From Pseudomonas sp. St316 (GTDB taxonomy: Bacteria > Pseudomonadota > Gammaproteobacteria > Pseudomonadales > Pseudomonadaceae): a DNA stretch of 64,000 bases. Shown piece after piece: positions 49,925 to 58,990 of the stretch. The translations under genes were made by a program, and so were the position numbers. The stretch lies in assembly GCF_018325905.1 (NCBI RefSeq), contig NZ_AP021901.1, positions 6,542,001 to 6,606,000 of the forward strand. Reading direction: 5' to 3'. The notes under the pieces are model-generated. The model was not told where the DNA came from. It saw only the letters and a program-made list of their open reading frames with translations, and did no database searches. Each line of letters begins with the position of its first letter. Positions within the stretch are counted from its first letter, which is position 1.

Positions 49925-50998
49925 TCAGCCCCCGGAATAGAGCCGTGGCACTCGCCGCAGGTTGCAAAAAATCTGATAAGGAATTGTGTCGGCGGCCTTG
50001 GCGACATCGCTGGCGAGGATGTGCTTGCCCCACAGCTCCACGGTCGAACCGAGCCCGGCCTGGGGGACATGGGTCAAGTCGACACACAACATGTCCATCG
50101 ACACTCGCCCGACCAGTTGGCTGCGCTGCCCATCCACCAGCACTGGTGTACCGGTGGGCGCCTGGCGCGGGTAGCCGTCGGCATAGCCCATGGCGACCAC
50201 GCCGACCCGGGTCGGTTGCGTCGTCACGAAGCGGGCACCGTAGCCCACCGGTTCGCCGGCGGGCAATTCGCGCACGCAGATGATCTTCGATTCCAGGGTC
50301 ATCACCGGCTGCAGGCGCGAGGCGACGGCGTTGGGCTCGTCAAAGGGTGTGGCCCCGTAGAGCATGATGCCTGGGCGCACCCAGTCGCTGGGTATCTGCG
50401 GCCAGCCCAGCACAGCCGGGGAGTTGCGCAGGCTGATCTGCGCCGCCAGCCCTTGGCGGGCCGCTTCGAACACCGCCAACTGGTGGGTGCTGCTGGGATC
50501 GTGCAGCTCATCGGCACGGGCGAAGTGGCTCATCAAGACAATCTTCGCCACCTTGCCGCTGGCGAGCAGGCGCCGGTAGGCCGCCTGGTAATCCGCCGGA
50601 TGCAGGCCGACCCGGTGCATGCCGGAATCGAGCTTGAGCCAGACCGTGATCGGTTGGCTCAGCACAGCTTTTTCAATCGCTTCGAGCTGCCACAACGAAT
50701 GCACCACGCACCAGAAATCGTGCTCGACGATCAACGGCAGCTCACTGGCCTCGAAAAAACCCTCCAGCAGCAGGATCGGCCCACGGATCCCGGCGGCCCG
50801 CAGTTCCAGGGCTTCTTCGATACACGCCACGGCATAGCCGTCCGCCGTGTCCTGAAGCGCCTCGGCGCACCGCACAGCACCATGCCCATAGGCATCGGCC
50901 TTGATCACCGCGAGGGCCTTGGCCCCCGTGACTTCGCGGGCCAATTGGTAGTTGTGACGCAGGGCTTGAAGGTCGATCAGGGCACGGGCAGGACGCAT
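49925..50998 (-). CDS. dadX: Catabolic alanine racemase
   Basis: PLP enzyme interconverting L- and D-alanine, here to feed D-alanine to DadA. 357 residues. PLP-binding K33 is in [14 protein letters not shown], the catalytic Tyr in GYGARFVTT, and the C-terminal block [12 protein letters not shown] is typical. The substrate-binding region is [10 protein letters not shown]. It lies downstream of dadA and ridA, in the order dadA-ridA-dadX, separated from ridA by a hairpin with a T run. Confidence 0.93.
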   Translation of the reverse strand: MRPARALIDLQALRHNYQLAREVTGAKALAVIKADAYGHGAVRCAEALQDTADGYAVACIEEALELRAAGIRGPILLLEGFFEASELPLIVEHDFWCVVHSLWQLEAIEKAVLSQPITVWLKLDSGMHRVGLHPADYQAAYRRLLASGKVAKIVLMSHFARADELHDPSSTHQLAVFEAARQGLAAQISLRNSPAVLGWPQIPSDWVRPGIMLYGATPFDEPNAVASRLQPVMTLESKIICVRELPAGEPVGYGARFVTTQPTRVGVVAMGYADGYPRQAPTGTPVLVDGQRSQLVGRVSMDMLCVDLTHVPQAGLGSTVELWGKHILASDVAKAADTIPYQIFCNLRRVPRLYSGG

Positions 50999-51026
50999 GG
51001 CGGCAGGCTTCTAGGCGGTCATGAAT

Positions 51027-51071
51027 AAAAAACCGGTGCTGGCTGACAGCATGAACCACCAACAGCACCGG
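51027..51071 (-). terminator. Hairpin with T run between ridA and dadX (terminator or attenuator)
   Basis: On the minus strand CCGGTGCTG pairs with CAGCACCGG over a 21-base loop and is followed directly by TTTTTT, ahead of dadX. It may end most dadA-ridA transcripts or reduce readthrough into dadX. Confidence 0.65.
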
Positions 51072-51095
51072 GAGAGGGATCGTTTGGGCCGGTAT

Positions 51096-51449
51096 TTAAG
51101 GCAGCGCGGCCACGACGGACAGCTCCACCAGGATCTGCGGTTCGCACAGCTTGGCTTGCACCGTGGCGCGGGCCGGGGCGACACCCTTGGGCAACCATTT
51201 GTCCCAGACCGCGTTCATGCCCTCGAAGTGGGCATCGATGTCCTTCAAGTAGATCGTCACCGATAGCAAACGATTCTTGTCGGTTCCGGCCAGGTCCAGC
51301 AAGCGCTCGATATTGGCCAGGCTCTCGCGGGTCTGCTGTTCAATACCGGCGTTCATGTCGTCGCCGACCTGTCCGGCCAGGTAAACGGTGCCGTTGTGCA
51401 CGACAACCTGGCTCATGCGGTCATTGGTGAGCTGGCGCTGGATTGACAT
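51096..51449 (-). CDS. RidA family protein
   Basis: 117-residue trimeric RidA/YjgF-type protein: [60 protein letters not shown] and [20 protein letters not shown]. The Arg that binds the substrate carboxylate in RidA proteins is in PARATVQ. RidA proteins hydrolyse reactive enamine/imine intermediates, such as the imino acids released by DadA from D-amino acids, which fits its place within the dad operon. The start at 51449 lies 29 bases inside the dadA end; GGAG is ten bases ahead. Confidence 0.9.
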   Translation of the reverse strand: MSIQRQLTNDRMSQVVVHNGTVYLAGQVGDDMNAGIEQQTRESLANIERLLDLAGTDKNRLLSVTIYLKDIDAHFEGMNAVWDKWLPKGVAPARATVQAKLCEPQILVELSVVAALP

Positions 51450-52725
51450 GTTTTGCAGACTCCTGGTGTTTGCTGCCATAACGGGAAATATCGAGGCCTT
51501 CGGCGCTGATCTGCGGCTTTTTCTTCGCCATCAGATCGGCCAACAGGCGACCGGAACCACAAGCCATGGTCCATCCGAGAGTGCCATGGCCGGTGTTCAG
51601 GAACAGATTCTTGAAGGGCGTGGCCCCCACGATTGGCGTACCGTCCGGGGTGGTCGGGCGCAAGCCGGTCCAGAAACTGGCCTGGGCCAGGTCGCCGCCC
51701 TGAGGATAAAGGTCGTTGACGATCATCTCCAGGGTTTCGCGCCGGCGCGGGTTGAGGGACAGGTCAAAACCGGCGATTTCCGCCATGCCGCCCACCCGGA
51801 TGCGGTTGTCGAACCGGGTGATCGCGACCTTGTAGGTTTCGTCGAGAATGGTCGACGTCGGCGCCATCGCCGGGTTGGTGATCGGCACGGTCAGGGAGTA
51901 GCCCTTGAGCGGATACACCGGTGCACGGATCCCGAGGGGCTTGAGCAGTTGCGGCGAATAGCTGCCCAGGGCGAGGACGTAGCGGTCGGCGGTTTCCAGC
52001 TTGCCGTCGATCCAGACACCGTTGATGCGATCACCGGCGAAGTCCAGGCGCTGGATGTCCTGGCCGAAGCGGAATTGCACACCGAGCTTCTCGGCCATTT
52101 CCGCCAGGCGCGTGGTAAACATCTGGCAGTCGCCGGTCTGGTCGTTGGGCAGGCGCAAGGCACCGGCCAGAATGTCGGTGACATTGGCCAGGGCCGGTTC
52201 GACCCGGGCAATGCCCTCGCGGTCGAGCACTTCGAACGGTACGCCGGACTCTTTCAACACCGCGATGTCTTTCGCCGCGCCATCGAGCTGGGCCTGGGTG
52301 CGGAACAGCTGGGTGGTGCCCAGGCTACGGCCCTCGTAGGCAATGCCGGTTTCGGCGCGCAGCTCGTCGAGGCAGTCACGGCTGTACTCGGACAGGCGCA
52401 CCATGCGCTCCTTGTTGATGGCATAGCGGCTGGCGGTGCAGTTGCGCAGCATCTGTGCCATCCACAAGTATTGGTCAATGTCGGCAGTGGCCTTGATCGC
52501 CAGCGGCGCGTGGCGCTGCAGCAGCCACTTGATGGCCTTGAGCGGTACGCCCGGTGCGGCCCATGGCGAGGCATAACCCGGCGACACCTGGCCGGCGTTG
52601 GCGAAACTGGTTTCCATGGCTGGCGCCGGCTGACGGTCGACCACCACCACTTCAAACCCGGCACGGGCCAGATAGTAAGCACTGACGGTACCGATGACGC
52701 CGCTACCCAAGACCATAACGCGCAT
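51421..52725 (-). CDS. dadA: D-amino acid dehydrogenase small subunit
   Basis: Membrane-associated FAD enzyme that oxidises D-alanine and other D-amino acids to oxo acids, passing electrons to quinone. 434 residues. The N-terminal FAD motif is [20 protein letters not shown], followed by [20 protein letters not shown], the DadA signature. The C-terminal block is [20 protein letters not shown] and [20 protein letters not shown]. It is first in the dadA-ridA-dadX unit and divergent from its Lrp-type regulator. Confidence 0.96.
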   Translation of the reverse strand: MRVMVLGSGVIGTVSAYYLARAGFEVVVVDRQPAPAMETSFANAGQVSPGYASPWAAPGVPLKAIKWLLQRHAPLAIKATADIDQYLWMAQMLRNCTASRYAINKERMVRLSEYSRDCLDELRAETGIAYEGRSLGTTQLFRTQAQLDGAAKDIAVLKESGVPFEVLDREGIARVEPALANVTDILAGALRLPNDQTGDCQMFTTRLAEMAEKLGVQFRFGQDIQRLDFAGDRINGVWIDGKLETADRYVLALGSYSPQLLKPLGIRAPVYPLKGYSLTVPITNPAMAPTSTILDETYKVAITRFDNRIRVGGMAEIAGFDLSLNPRRRETLEMIVNDLYPQGGDLAQASFWTGLRPTTPDGTPIVGATPFKNLFLNTGHGTLGWTMACGSGRLLADLMAKKKPQISAEGLDISRYGSKHQESAKHVNPAPAHQ

Positions 52726-52831
52726 GTTGATGCCCTCATCGCGGATAACCGCTGACGTTTGTTGTACACAGCTTTGATGGTCGCAGTGTAAAAAAGATCA
52801 GCCAGTGCTTTTCACTATATAAACACCTATA

Positions 52832-52853
52832 TTTGGCGAGAATTCTCGGCAAA
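52832..52853. promoter_or_regulatory. Palindrome in the dadA-lrp divergent promoter region
   Basis: A 22-bp palindrome with one mismatched pair, TTTGG-CGAGAATTCTCG-GCAAA style, centred on the perfect 12-mer CGAGAATTCTCG. It lies 30 bp ahead of the lrp start and about 110 bp ahead of dadA. It resembles an Lrp-type AT-centred operator and is the best candidate site for the divergent regulator. AT-rich sequence (CACTATATAAACACC) lies beside it. Confidence 0.55.
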
Positions 52854-52880
52854 AACCCTTTTCACGGAGGCGCATCACCT

Positions 52881-53369
52881 GTGCGTACCAACACCCAGAC
52901 CAAACGTGAGCTGGACAAGATCGACCGCAATATCCTGCGCATCCTCCAGGCGGACGGACGCATCTCCTTCACTGAGCTGGGGGAAAAGGTCGGCCTCTCC
53001 ACCACGCCCTGCACCGAGCGGGTACGGCGCCTGGAGCGCGAGGGCATCATCATGGGCTACAACGCCCGGCTCAATCCGCAGCACTTGAAGGGTAGCCTGC
53101 TGGTGTTTGTCGAGATCAGCCTCGACTACAAATCCGGCGACACGTTCGAAGAGTTCCGACGCGCCGTGCTGAAACTGCCTCACGTGCTGGAATGTCACCT
53201 GGTGTCAGGGGATTTCGACTATCTGGTGAAAGCACGGATTTCCGAGATGGCTTCGTACCGCAAGCTGCTGGGGGACATCCTGCTCAAGCTGCCCCATGTG
53301 CGCGAATCCAAGAGCTATATCGTGATGGAAGAAGTGAAGGAAAGCCTGAGCCTGCCGATTCCGGATTGA
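52881..53369 (+). CDS. lrp: Lrp/AsnC-family regulator of the dad operon (DadR/Lrp)
   Basis: 162 residues. The N-terminal helix-turn-helix is LDKIDRNILRILQADGRISF, TELGEKVGLSTTPCTERVRR; the C-terminal effector domain is LLVFVEISLDYKSGDTFEEF to VSGDFDYLVKARISEMASYR. The GTG start at 52881 follows GGAGG by ten bases and gives the Lrp length; a longer ATG frame at 52833 would cross the palindrome and lacks a site. Its P. aeruginosa counterpart PA5308 activates dadAX in response to alanine. It is divergent from dadA, as expected. Confidence 0.93.
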   Translation: MRTNTQTKRELDKIDRNILRILQADGRISFTELGEKVGLSTTPCTERVRRLEREGIIMGYNARLNPQHLKGSLLVFVEISLDYKSGDTFEEFRRAVLKLPHVLECHLVSGDFDYLVKARISEMASYRKLLGDILLKLPHVRESKSYIVMEEVKESLSLPIPD

Positions 53370-53407
53370 TGACGGTCTCCAAGGCAAGGGTCGTCTGGAC
53401 GGCCGCT

Positions 53408-53467
53408 TTCGCGAGCAAGCTCGCTCCCACACAGAGATCCATTGTGGGAGCGGGCTTGCTCGTGAAG
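53408..53467. repeat. Short REP pair, tail-to-tail orientation
   Basis: TTCGCGAGCAAGCTCGCTCC followed after about 14 bases by TTGTGGGAGCGGGCTTGCTC. The order of arms is reversed relative to the other REPINs in the window. Confidence 0.75.
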
Positions 53468-53491
53468 GCCGTGACTCGGTATCCCTGCCTG

Positions 53492-53845
53492 CTAGACCAA
53501 CACCTGCCGGGTGCTGGCCATGTACTCATGAATCTGCTTCTCGACCCGCGGATGAATCAGTTCCACCGGTCGCCGCCCATTCGGACACGGCAAGGTCGCC
53601 GTGGTGCCGAACAGCCGGCAGATCAGCGGGCGCTCGTCGTAGACGGTGCAACCGTTGGGCCCCAAGTGCACGCAGTCGAGCGCGTCCATGGCCGCGTCCT
53701 GTTCAGCGCGGGTCTTGCGGGGCAAGCGGGCCATTTCCTCCGGCGAGGTGGTCACCGGACCACAGCAGTCATGGCAGCCCGGAACACATTCGAACGAGGG
53801 AATCTGCTGGCGCAGCGTGCGAATTTTTTGACTGTTGCAGCTCAT
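53492..53845 (-). CDS. YkgJ family cysteine cluster protein
   Basis: 117-residue protein with the YkgJ/UPF0153 pattern of metal-binding cysteines: FECVPGCHDCCGPVTTSPEE near the start, then LDCVHLGPNGCTVYDERPLI, CRLFG and LPCPNGRRP. Such cysteine sets suggest zinc or Fe-S binding. Function is unknown. It lies between lrp and a divergent flavoprotein gene. Confidence 0.87.
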   Translation of the reverse strand: MSCNSQKIRTLRQQIPSFECVPGCHDCCGPVTTSPEEMARLPRKTRAEQDAAMDALDCVHLGPNGCTVYDERPLICRLFGTTATLPCPNGRRPVELIHPRVEKQIHEYMASTRQVLV

Positions 53846-53990
53846 CGAGGCGATTACCGAAGGAGATGGTCCAGGATTCTGCCTTAAAAGCCGCGCACCA
53901 GACAGCGTCAGCCGACCGGTGTTGCCCAGTAAGGAATCGCCGGCTTATGCTCCGTAAAATTTCTCAAACACAAAAATCAGGATTACGCAC

Positions 53991-55304
53991 ATGAACGCCC
54001 GTGTTCAGCAACCTGTTCCGAGCCACGCGCACGCCGCCTCTTATTACGCCGCCAGCAGCCTGCCGCAACCGGACCATCCGCTGCTGCAGGGTGAATTGCT
54101 GGCCGATGTCTGCGTGGTCGGTGGTGGGTTCTCCGGGTTGAACACGGCGATCGAACTGGCCGAGCGCGGCATGAGCGTGGTGCTGCTGGAAGCGCACCGG
54201 GTCGGCTGGGGCGCCAGCGGGCGCAACGGCGGCCAATTGATTCGTGGCGTCGGCCATGGCCTTGATCAGTTTGCGCCGATCATCGGTGCCGACGGCGTGC
54301 GCCAGATGAAGCTCATGGGCCTTGAGGCCGTGGAAATCGTCCGACAGCGCGTCGAGCGCTTCCAGATCCCTTGCGACCTTACTTGGGGCTATTGCGATCT
54401 CGCCAACAAGCCGAGCGACCTGGAAGGTTTCGCCGAAGACGCCGAAGAACTGCGCAGCCTGGGTTATCGCCACCCGACCCGATTGCTGCAAGCCAACGAA
54501 ATGCACAGCGTCGTGGGTTCGGATCGTTACGTCGGTGGGTTGATCGACATGGGCTCGGGGCATCTGCATCCGCTGAACCTGGCCCTGGGCGAAGGCGCCG
54601 CCGCGCAGCAACTGGGGGTCAGGCTGTTCGAGCAATCGGCGGTCACGCGTATCGACTACGGCCCTGAAGTGAAGGTGCACACCCGGCAGGGCTCGGTCCG
54701 CGCCAAGACGCTGGTGCTGGGCTGCAACGCCTACCTCAATGGGCTCAATCGGCAACTGGGCGGCAAAGTGCTGCCGGCCGGCAGCTACATTATCGCCACC
54801 GAACCCTTGAGCCAGGCCCAGGCACAGGCGTTGTTGCCACAGAACATGGCGGTCTGCGATCAACGCGTGGCCCTGGACTACTACCGGCTATCGGCGGATC
54901 GACGCTTGCTGTTTGGTGGGGCCTGCCACTATTCCGGCCGCGACCCACAGGACATCGGCGCGTACATGCGGCCGAAGATGCTCAAGGTCTTCCCGCAATT
55001 GGCGGATGTGAAAATCGATTACCAGTGGGGTGGGATGATTGGCATCGGCGCCAACCGTTTGCCGCAGATCGGCCGACTCAAGGACCAACCCAATGTGTAT
55101 TACGCCCAGGCCTATTCAGGCCATGGGGTGAATGCCACGCACCTGGCCGGCAAGTTGTTGGCCGAAGCCATCAGTGGGCAGCACAGCGGCGGTTTCGATC
55201 TGTTCGCCCAGGTCCCGCACATGACGTTCCCTGGCGGCAAGCACCTGCGCTCGCCGCTGTTGGCGCTGGGGATGTTGTGGCATCGATTCAAAGAGTTGGT
55301 TTAA
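53991..55304 (+). CDS. FAD-dependent gamma-glutamyl-amine oxidase-like protein (PauB/PuuB type)
   Basis: 437-residue flavoprotein of the DAO superfamily. After a leader of about 35 residues comes the FAD fold LADVCVVGGGFSGLNTAIEL with the ribose Glu in VVLLEAHRVGWGASGRNGGQ, typical of gamma-glutamylputrescine oxidases. The C-terminal part has WGGMIGIGANRLPQIGRLKD and YSGHGVNATHLAGKLLAEAI. Position next to lrp matches P. aeruginosa PA5309 (PauB4), implicated in polyamine use, so it probably oxidises a gamma-glutamylated polyamine. Substrate not proven. Confidence 0.87.
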   Translation: MNARVQQPVPSHAHAASYYAASSLPQPDHPLLQGELLADVCVVGGGFSGLNTAIELAERGMSVVLLEAHRVGWGASGRNGGQLIRGVGHGLDQFAPIIGADGVRQMKLMGLEAVEIVRQRVERFQIPCDLTWGYCDLANKPSDLEGFAEDAEELRSLGYRHPTRLLQANEMHSVVGSDRYVGGLIDMGSGHLHPLNLALGEGAAAQQLGVRLFEQSAVTRIDYGPEVKVHTRQGSVRAKTLVLGCNAYLNGLNRQLGGKVLPAGSYIIATEPLSQAQAQALLPQNMAVCDQRVALDYYRLSADRRLLFGGACHYSGRDPQDIGAYMRPKMLKVFPQLADVKIDYQWGGMIGIGANRLPQIGRLKDQPNVYYAQAYSGHGVNATHLAGKLLAEAISGQHSGGFDLFAQVPHMTFPGGKHLRSPLLALGMLWHRFKELV

Positions 55305-55313
55305 CCCAAAAAC

Positions 55314-55409
55314 CGTGGCGAGGGAGCTTGCTCCCGCTGGGTTGCGCAGCGACCGCAAAATCTTGGGGTTGCTACGCAACCCAGCGGGAGCAAGCTCCCT
55401 CGCCACAGG
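55314..55409. repeat. REPIN of GGCGAGGGAGCTTGCTCCC type
   Basis: GTGGCGAGGGAGCTTGCTCC and the inverted copy ending CTCCCTCGCCACAGG around a spacer of about 35 bp. Same family as at 5201-5333. Confidence 0.85.
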
Positions 55410-55435
55410 GACTGCGCTGGTGACTTCCTGTCGCT

Positions 55436-55681
55436 TCAAAGCCGCCAGAACGGTTTCAGCCCCTCCTCCCGCGCCTGCTCCAGACTCAGCCCGATATCAC
55501 GCAACTGTTCGGGTGTAAGTTCCAACAAAGCTCGGCGTGTATGCAGACGATGCCAGAGCAGGGCCCAACGGCTCAGGCCGGATGGCGGATTGCGCAACAT
55601 CGCGCTACGCAGCCCCTTCTCCTGCCCTGCCGCCAGTTCCTGACTGTGTAACGTCAGCCGCACATCGCTCAAGCCGTTCAT
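55436..55681 (-). CDS. DUF1127 family small protein
   Basis: 81 residues with the DUF1127 motif in the second half: WALLWHRLHTRRALLELTPE followed by QLRDIGLSLEQAREEG. Small arginine-rich DUF1127 proteins have been linked to RNA maturation and to nitrogen or phosphate responses in alphaproteobacteria; the role in Pseudomonas is unclear. It is divergent from the PLP-dependent regulator/aminotransferase gene, 179 bp away, a pairing that suggests DUF1127 could be its target. Confidence 0.85.
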   Translation of the reverse strand: MNGLSDVRLTLHSQELAAGQEKGLRSAMLRNPPSGLSRWALLWHRLHTRRALLELTPEQLRDIGLSLEQAREEGLKPFWRL

Positions 55682-55860
55682 TTTGATCGCTCCTGTTTAC
55701 TTGGGTAGCCAGAGGTTTCATGATGCGTGGACGATCAAAAGCGATACAGATTCAACTCATTTTTTTTATAAGCATACAGATTCGGTATTTCCGCCACTGA
55801 ATTGTCATTTTCCACCCCAACTGTATCGGTTGCAGTGGTCCATCTCATCGGGAGCGCGCC

Positions 55861-57294
55861 ATGACCCTCTACGTGAACCTCGCCGAATTGCTCGGTACCC
55901 GCATCGAACAGGGCTTCTACCGCCCCGGCGATCGGCTGCCGTCAGTGCGGGCATTGAGCACGGAACATGGGGTCAGCTTGAGTACGGTGCAGCAGGCCTA
56001 TCGCGTGCTGGAGGACAGTGGACTGGCGATGCCGAGGCCCAAGTCCGGCTATTTCGTCCCCGTGGGCCGCGAACTGCCGGACCTGCCGGTGGTAGGCCGG
56101 CCAGCCCAGCGTCCTGTGGATATTTCCCAGTGGGACCAGGTGCTGGAGCTGATCCGCGCCGTACCGCGCCCGGACGTGGTGCAACTGGGACGCGGCATGC
56201 CAGATATCAATTCGCCGACCATGAAACCGTTGCTGCGCAGCCTGGCGCAGATCAGCCGCCGACAAGACATGCCCGGCCTGTATTACGACAACATCTACGG
56301 CAACCTCGCATTGCGCGAACAGATCGCCCGGCTGTCGCTGGACTCCGGCTGCCAACTGGGGCCCAACGACTTGATCGTCACCACCGGCTGCCACGAGGCC
56401 CTGTCGGTCAGCATCCGCGCCACCTGCGAACAAGGCGATATCGTCGCGGTGGACTCACCCAGCTTTCACGGGGCCATGCAAACCCTCAAGGGCCTGGGCA
56501 TGAAGGCCTTGGAAATTCCCACCGACCCACTCACCGGTATCAGCCTGGATGCACTGGAACTGGCGCTGGAGCAATGGCCGATCAAGGCCATACAGTTGAC
56601 CCCCAGCTGCAATAACCCGCTGGGCTACATCATGCCCGACGCTAACAAACGCGCGCTGCTGACCCTGGCACAACGCTTCGACGTGGCGATCATCGAAGAT
56701 GATGTGTATGGCGAGTTGGCCTACACGTACCCTCGCCCGCGCACCATCAAGTCCTTCGATGAAGACGGCCGCGTCCTGCTCTGCAGTTCATTTTCCAAGA
56801 CCCTGGCGCCCGGGCTGCGCATTGGCTGGGTTGCGCCGGGCCGGTATTTGGAGCGAGCGCTGCACATGAAATACATCAGCACCGGCTCCACCGCCCCACA
56901 ACCGCAGATCGCCATCGCCGAATTTCTCAAGGGCGGGCATTTCGAACCCCATTTGCGCAGGATGCGTACGCAATACCAGCGCAATCGCGACGTGATGATC
57001 GATTGGGTCAGCCGCTATTTTCCACCGGGTACCCGGGCCAGTCGCCCGCGGGGCAGCTTCATGCTGTGGATCGAATTGCCCGACGGTTTCGACACGCTGA
57101 AGCTCAATCGGGTCCTGCTCGACCAAGGCGTGCAGGTCGCCGTCGGCAGCATTTTTTCGGCCTCGGGCAAGTACCGCAACTGCCTGCGGATGAACTACGC
57201 TGCCAAGCCAACGGCCCAGATCGAAGAGGCCGTACGCAAGGTCGGAACTGCCGCTATCGCATTGTTGAACGAAACCCAACACGACATCGTCTGA
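55861..57294 (+). CDS. MocR/PdxR-type GntR-helix protein fused to aminotransferase fold
   Basis: 477 residues. The N-terminal winged helix-turn-helix (about 1-70: LAELLGTRIEQGFYRPGDRL, PSVRALSTEHGVSLSTVQQA) is fused to a class I aminotransferase domain. The PLP lysine is in SSFSKTLAPGLRIGW, the PLP Asp/Tyr block is IIEDDVYGELAY and the substrate Arg is likely in NCLRMNY. In such fusions the aminotransferase part usually senses PLP or an amino compound rather than catalysing. The regulated genes are unknown; the divergent DUF1127 gene is the natural candidate. Confidence 0.9.
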   Translation: MTLYVNLAELLGTRIEQGFYRPGDRLPSVRALSTEHGVSLSTVQQAYRVLEDSGLAMPRPKSGYFVPVGRELPDLPVVGRPAQRPVDISQWDQVLELIRAVPRPDVVQLGRGMPDINSPTMKPLLRSLAQISRRQDMPGLYYDNIYGNLALREQIARLSLDSGCQLGPNDLIVTTGCHEALSVSIRATCEQGDIVAVDSPSFHGAMQTLKGLGMKALEIPTDPLTGISLDALELALEQWPIKAIQLTPSCNNPLGYIMPDANKRALLTLAQRFDVAIIEDDVYGELAYTYPRPRTIKSFDEDGRVLLCSSFSKTLAPGLRIGWVAPGRYLERALHMKYISTGSTAPQPQIAIAEFLKGGHFEPHLRRMRTQYQRNRDVMIDWVSRYFPPGTRASRPRGSFMLWIELPDGFDTLKLNRVLLDQGVQVAVGSIFSASGKYRNCLRMNYAAKPTAQIEEAVRKVGTAAIALLNETQHDIV

Positions 57295-57355
57295 ACTTTA
57301 CCCAGGGAAGCAGCACCCAACGCCCGATCAACGTGAACAAGCGGAACGATCCTAC

Positions 57356-58921
57356 GTGAGATCCAGACCGATCCTGCCTGCGCTGCTGCTAATCGCCTCA
57401 CTGCTGAGCGGCTGCGCCAGTCTTGATGTCACCCGCGAGCCTTCCCAGGCCTTGCCGGCCGCCGAATCCTCGTTCGGCCGCTCGGTCCAGGCCCAGGTTG
57501 CCACCCATGAAGGGCGCTCGGGCTTTCGGCTGCTGTCGGACAGCACCGACGCGTTCATCGCCCGGGCCGAGTTGATTCGCCACGCCCAAGGCAGCCTGGA
57601 CTTGCAGTACTACATCGTCCACGACGGCATCAGCACACGGATGCTGGTGGATGAATTGCTCAAGGCCGCCGACCGGGGCGTGCGCGTGCGCATCCTGCTG
57701 GACGACACCACCAGCGATGGCCTTGATCAGATCATCGCGACCCTCGCCGCTCATCCGCAGATCCAGATTCGCCTGTTCAACCCGCTGCACCTGGGACGCG
57801 CCACCGGCGTGACCCGCAGCCTCGGGCGCCTGCTCAACCTGTCACAGCAACACCGCCGAATGCACAACAAATTGTGGCTGGCGGACAACAGCATGGCCAT
57901 CGTCGGCGGCCGCAACCTGGGCGACGAGTATTTCGACGCCGAACCCAACCTGAACTTCACCGACATCGACCTGCTCGGTGTCGGCCCGGTGGCCGAACAA
58001 TTGGGGCACAGCTTCGACCAATACTGGAACAGTGCCCTGAGCAAACCCATCGAACAGTTTCTGTCCCATCGCCCCACGCCCAAGGACCTGGCCAACAGTC
58101 GCCAGCGCCTGCAAGAGTCCCTGGAGCAGACCCAAAAGGAGAATCACGCGCTCTACCAGCAGTTGACCGCCTACAAGACCCAACCGCGCCTGGACACTTG
58201 GCGCGGCCAGTTGATCTGGGCCTGGAACAAAGCGCTGTGGGACGCGCCCAGCAAGGTGCTGGCCAAGGACGAGCCCGACCCACAGCTGTTGCTGACCACG
58301 CAACTGGCCCCCGAGCTGACGGGCGTCAGCAAAGAATTGATCATGATTTCCGCCTACTTCGTCCCCGGTCAGCCAGGTTTGGTGTACCTGACCAGTCGCG
58401 CCGATGCCGGTGTATCGGTGAGCCTGCTGACTAACTCCCTGGAAGCTACCGATGTGCCAGCGGTACATGGCGGCTATGCGCCGTATCGCAAGGCACTGCT
58501 GGAACATGGTGTGCGCCTGTTCGAGTTGCGACGGCAACCGGGCGACAAAGGCAGCAGCCCACACCTGTTCTACAGTAAATCCTACGGTGAATCGGACTCC
58601 AGCCTGCACAGCAAAGCGATCATCTTCGACCAGCAGAAATCATTCATCGGCTCGTTCAATTTCGACCCGCGCTCGGTCCTGTGGAACACCGAAGTCGGCG
58701 TGCTGGTGGACAGCCCCGAACTCGCCGGCCAAGTGCGCGAACTGGCCTTGCAGGGCATGGCACCGGCCCTGAGTTATCAGGCCAGGCTGGAGAATGGAGC
58801 GCTTGTATGGACCACCGAAGACAACGGCCAGACCCACGACCTGGACCGCGAACCGGGCAGTTGGTGGCGCCGGTTCAATGCCTGGTTCAGCACGACGATC
58901 GGGTTGGAGCGGATGTTGTAG
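57356..58921 (+). CDS. Phospholipase D family lipoprotein
   Basis: 521 residues with a lipoprotein signal (LPALLLIASLLSGCASL, modified Cys near residue 21). Two HKD catalytic motifs of the PLD superfamily are present: HNKLWLADNSMAIVGGRN (near 169) and HSKAIIFDQQKSFIGSFNFD (near 420). Other PLD blocks are GSLDLQYYIVHDG and VRVRILLDDTTSDG. It is probably an outer- or inner-membrane-anchored phosphodiesterase or cardiolipin-synthase-like enzyme; the exact substrate is not known. The start is GTG at 57356, 61 bp after the aminotransferase-like gene. Confidence 0.9.
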   Translation: MRSRPILPALLLIASLLSGCASLDVTREPSQALPAAESSFGRSVQAQVATHEGRSGFRLLSDSTDAFIARAELIRHAQGSLDLQYYIVHDGISTRMLVDELLKAADRGVRVRILLDDTTSDGLDQIIATLAAHPQIQIRLFNPLHLGRATGVTRSLGRLLNLSQQHRRMHNKLWLADNSMAIVGGRNLGDEYFDAEPNLNFTDIDLLGVGPVAEQLGHSFDQYWNSALSKPIEQFLSHRPTPKDLANSRQRLQESLEQTQKENHALYQQLTAYKTQPRLDTWRGQLIWAWNKALWDAPSKVLAKDEPDPQLLLTTQLAPELTGVSKELIMISAYFVPGQPGLVYLTSRADAGVSVSLLTNSLEATDVPAVHGGYAPYRKALLEHGVRLFELRRQPGDKGSSPHLFYSKSYGESDSSLHSKAIIFDQQKSFIGSFNFDPRSVLWNTEVGVLVDSPELAGQVRELALQGMAPALSYQARLENGALVWTTEDNGQTHDLDREPGSWWRRFNAWFSTTIGLERML

Positions 58922-58934
58922 AACTGCAAAACCT

Positions 58935-58966
58935 CTGTGGCGAGGGGATTTATCCCCTCGCCACAG
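58935..58966. repeat. Perfect hairpin CTGTGGCGAGGGGATTTATCCCCTCGCCACAG-type REP
   Basis: Arms CTGTGGCGAGGGGAT and ATCCCCTCGCCACAG with a two-base loop, placed 13 bases after the phospholipase stop and 24 before the convergent MFS stop. It may double as a terminator, though it lacks a T run. Confidence 0.75.
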
Positions 58967-58990
58967 GTTCACCACACCTCCAGCAGGCGT

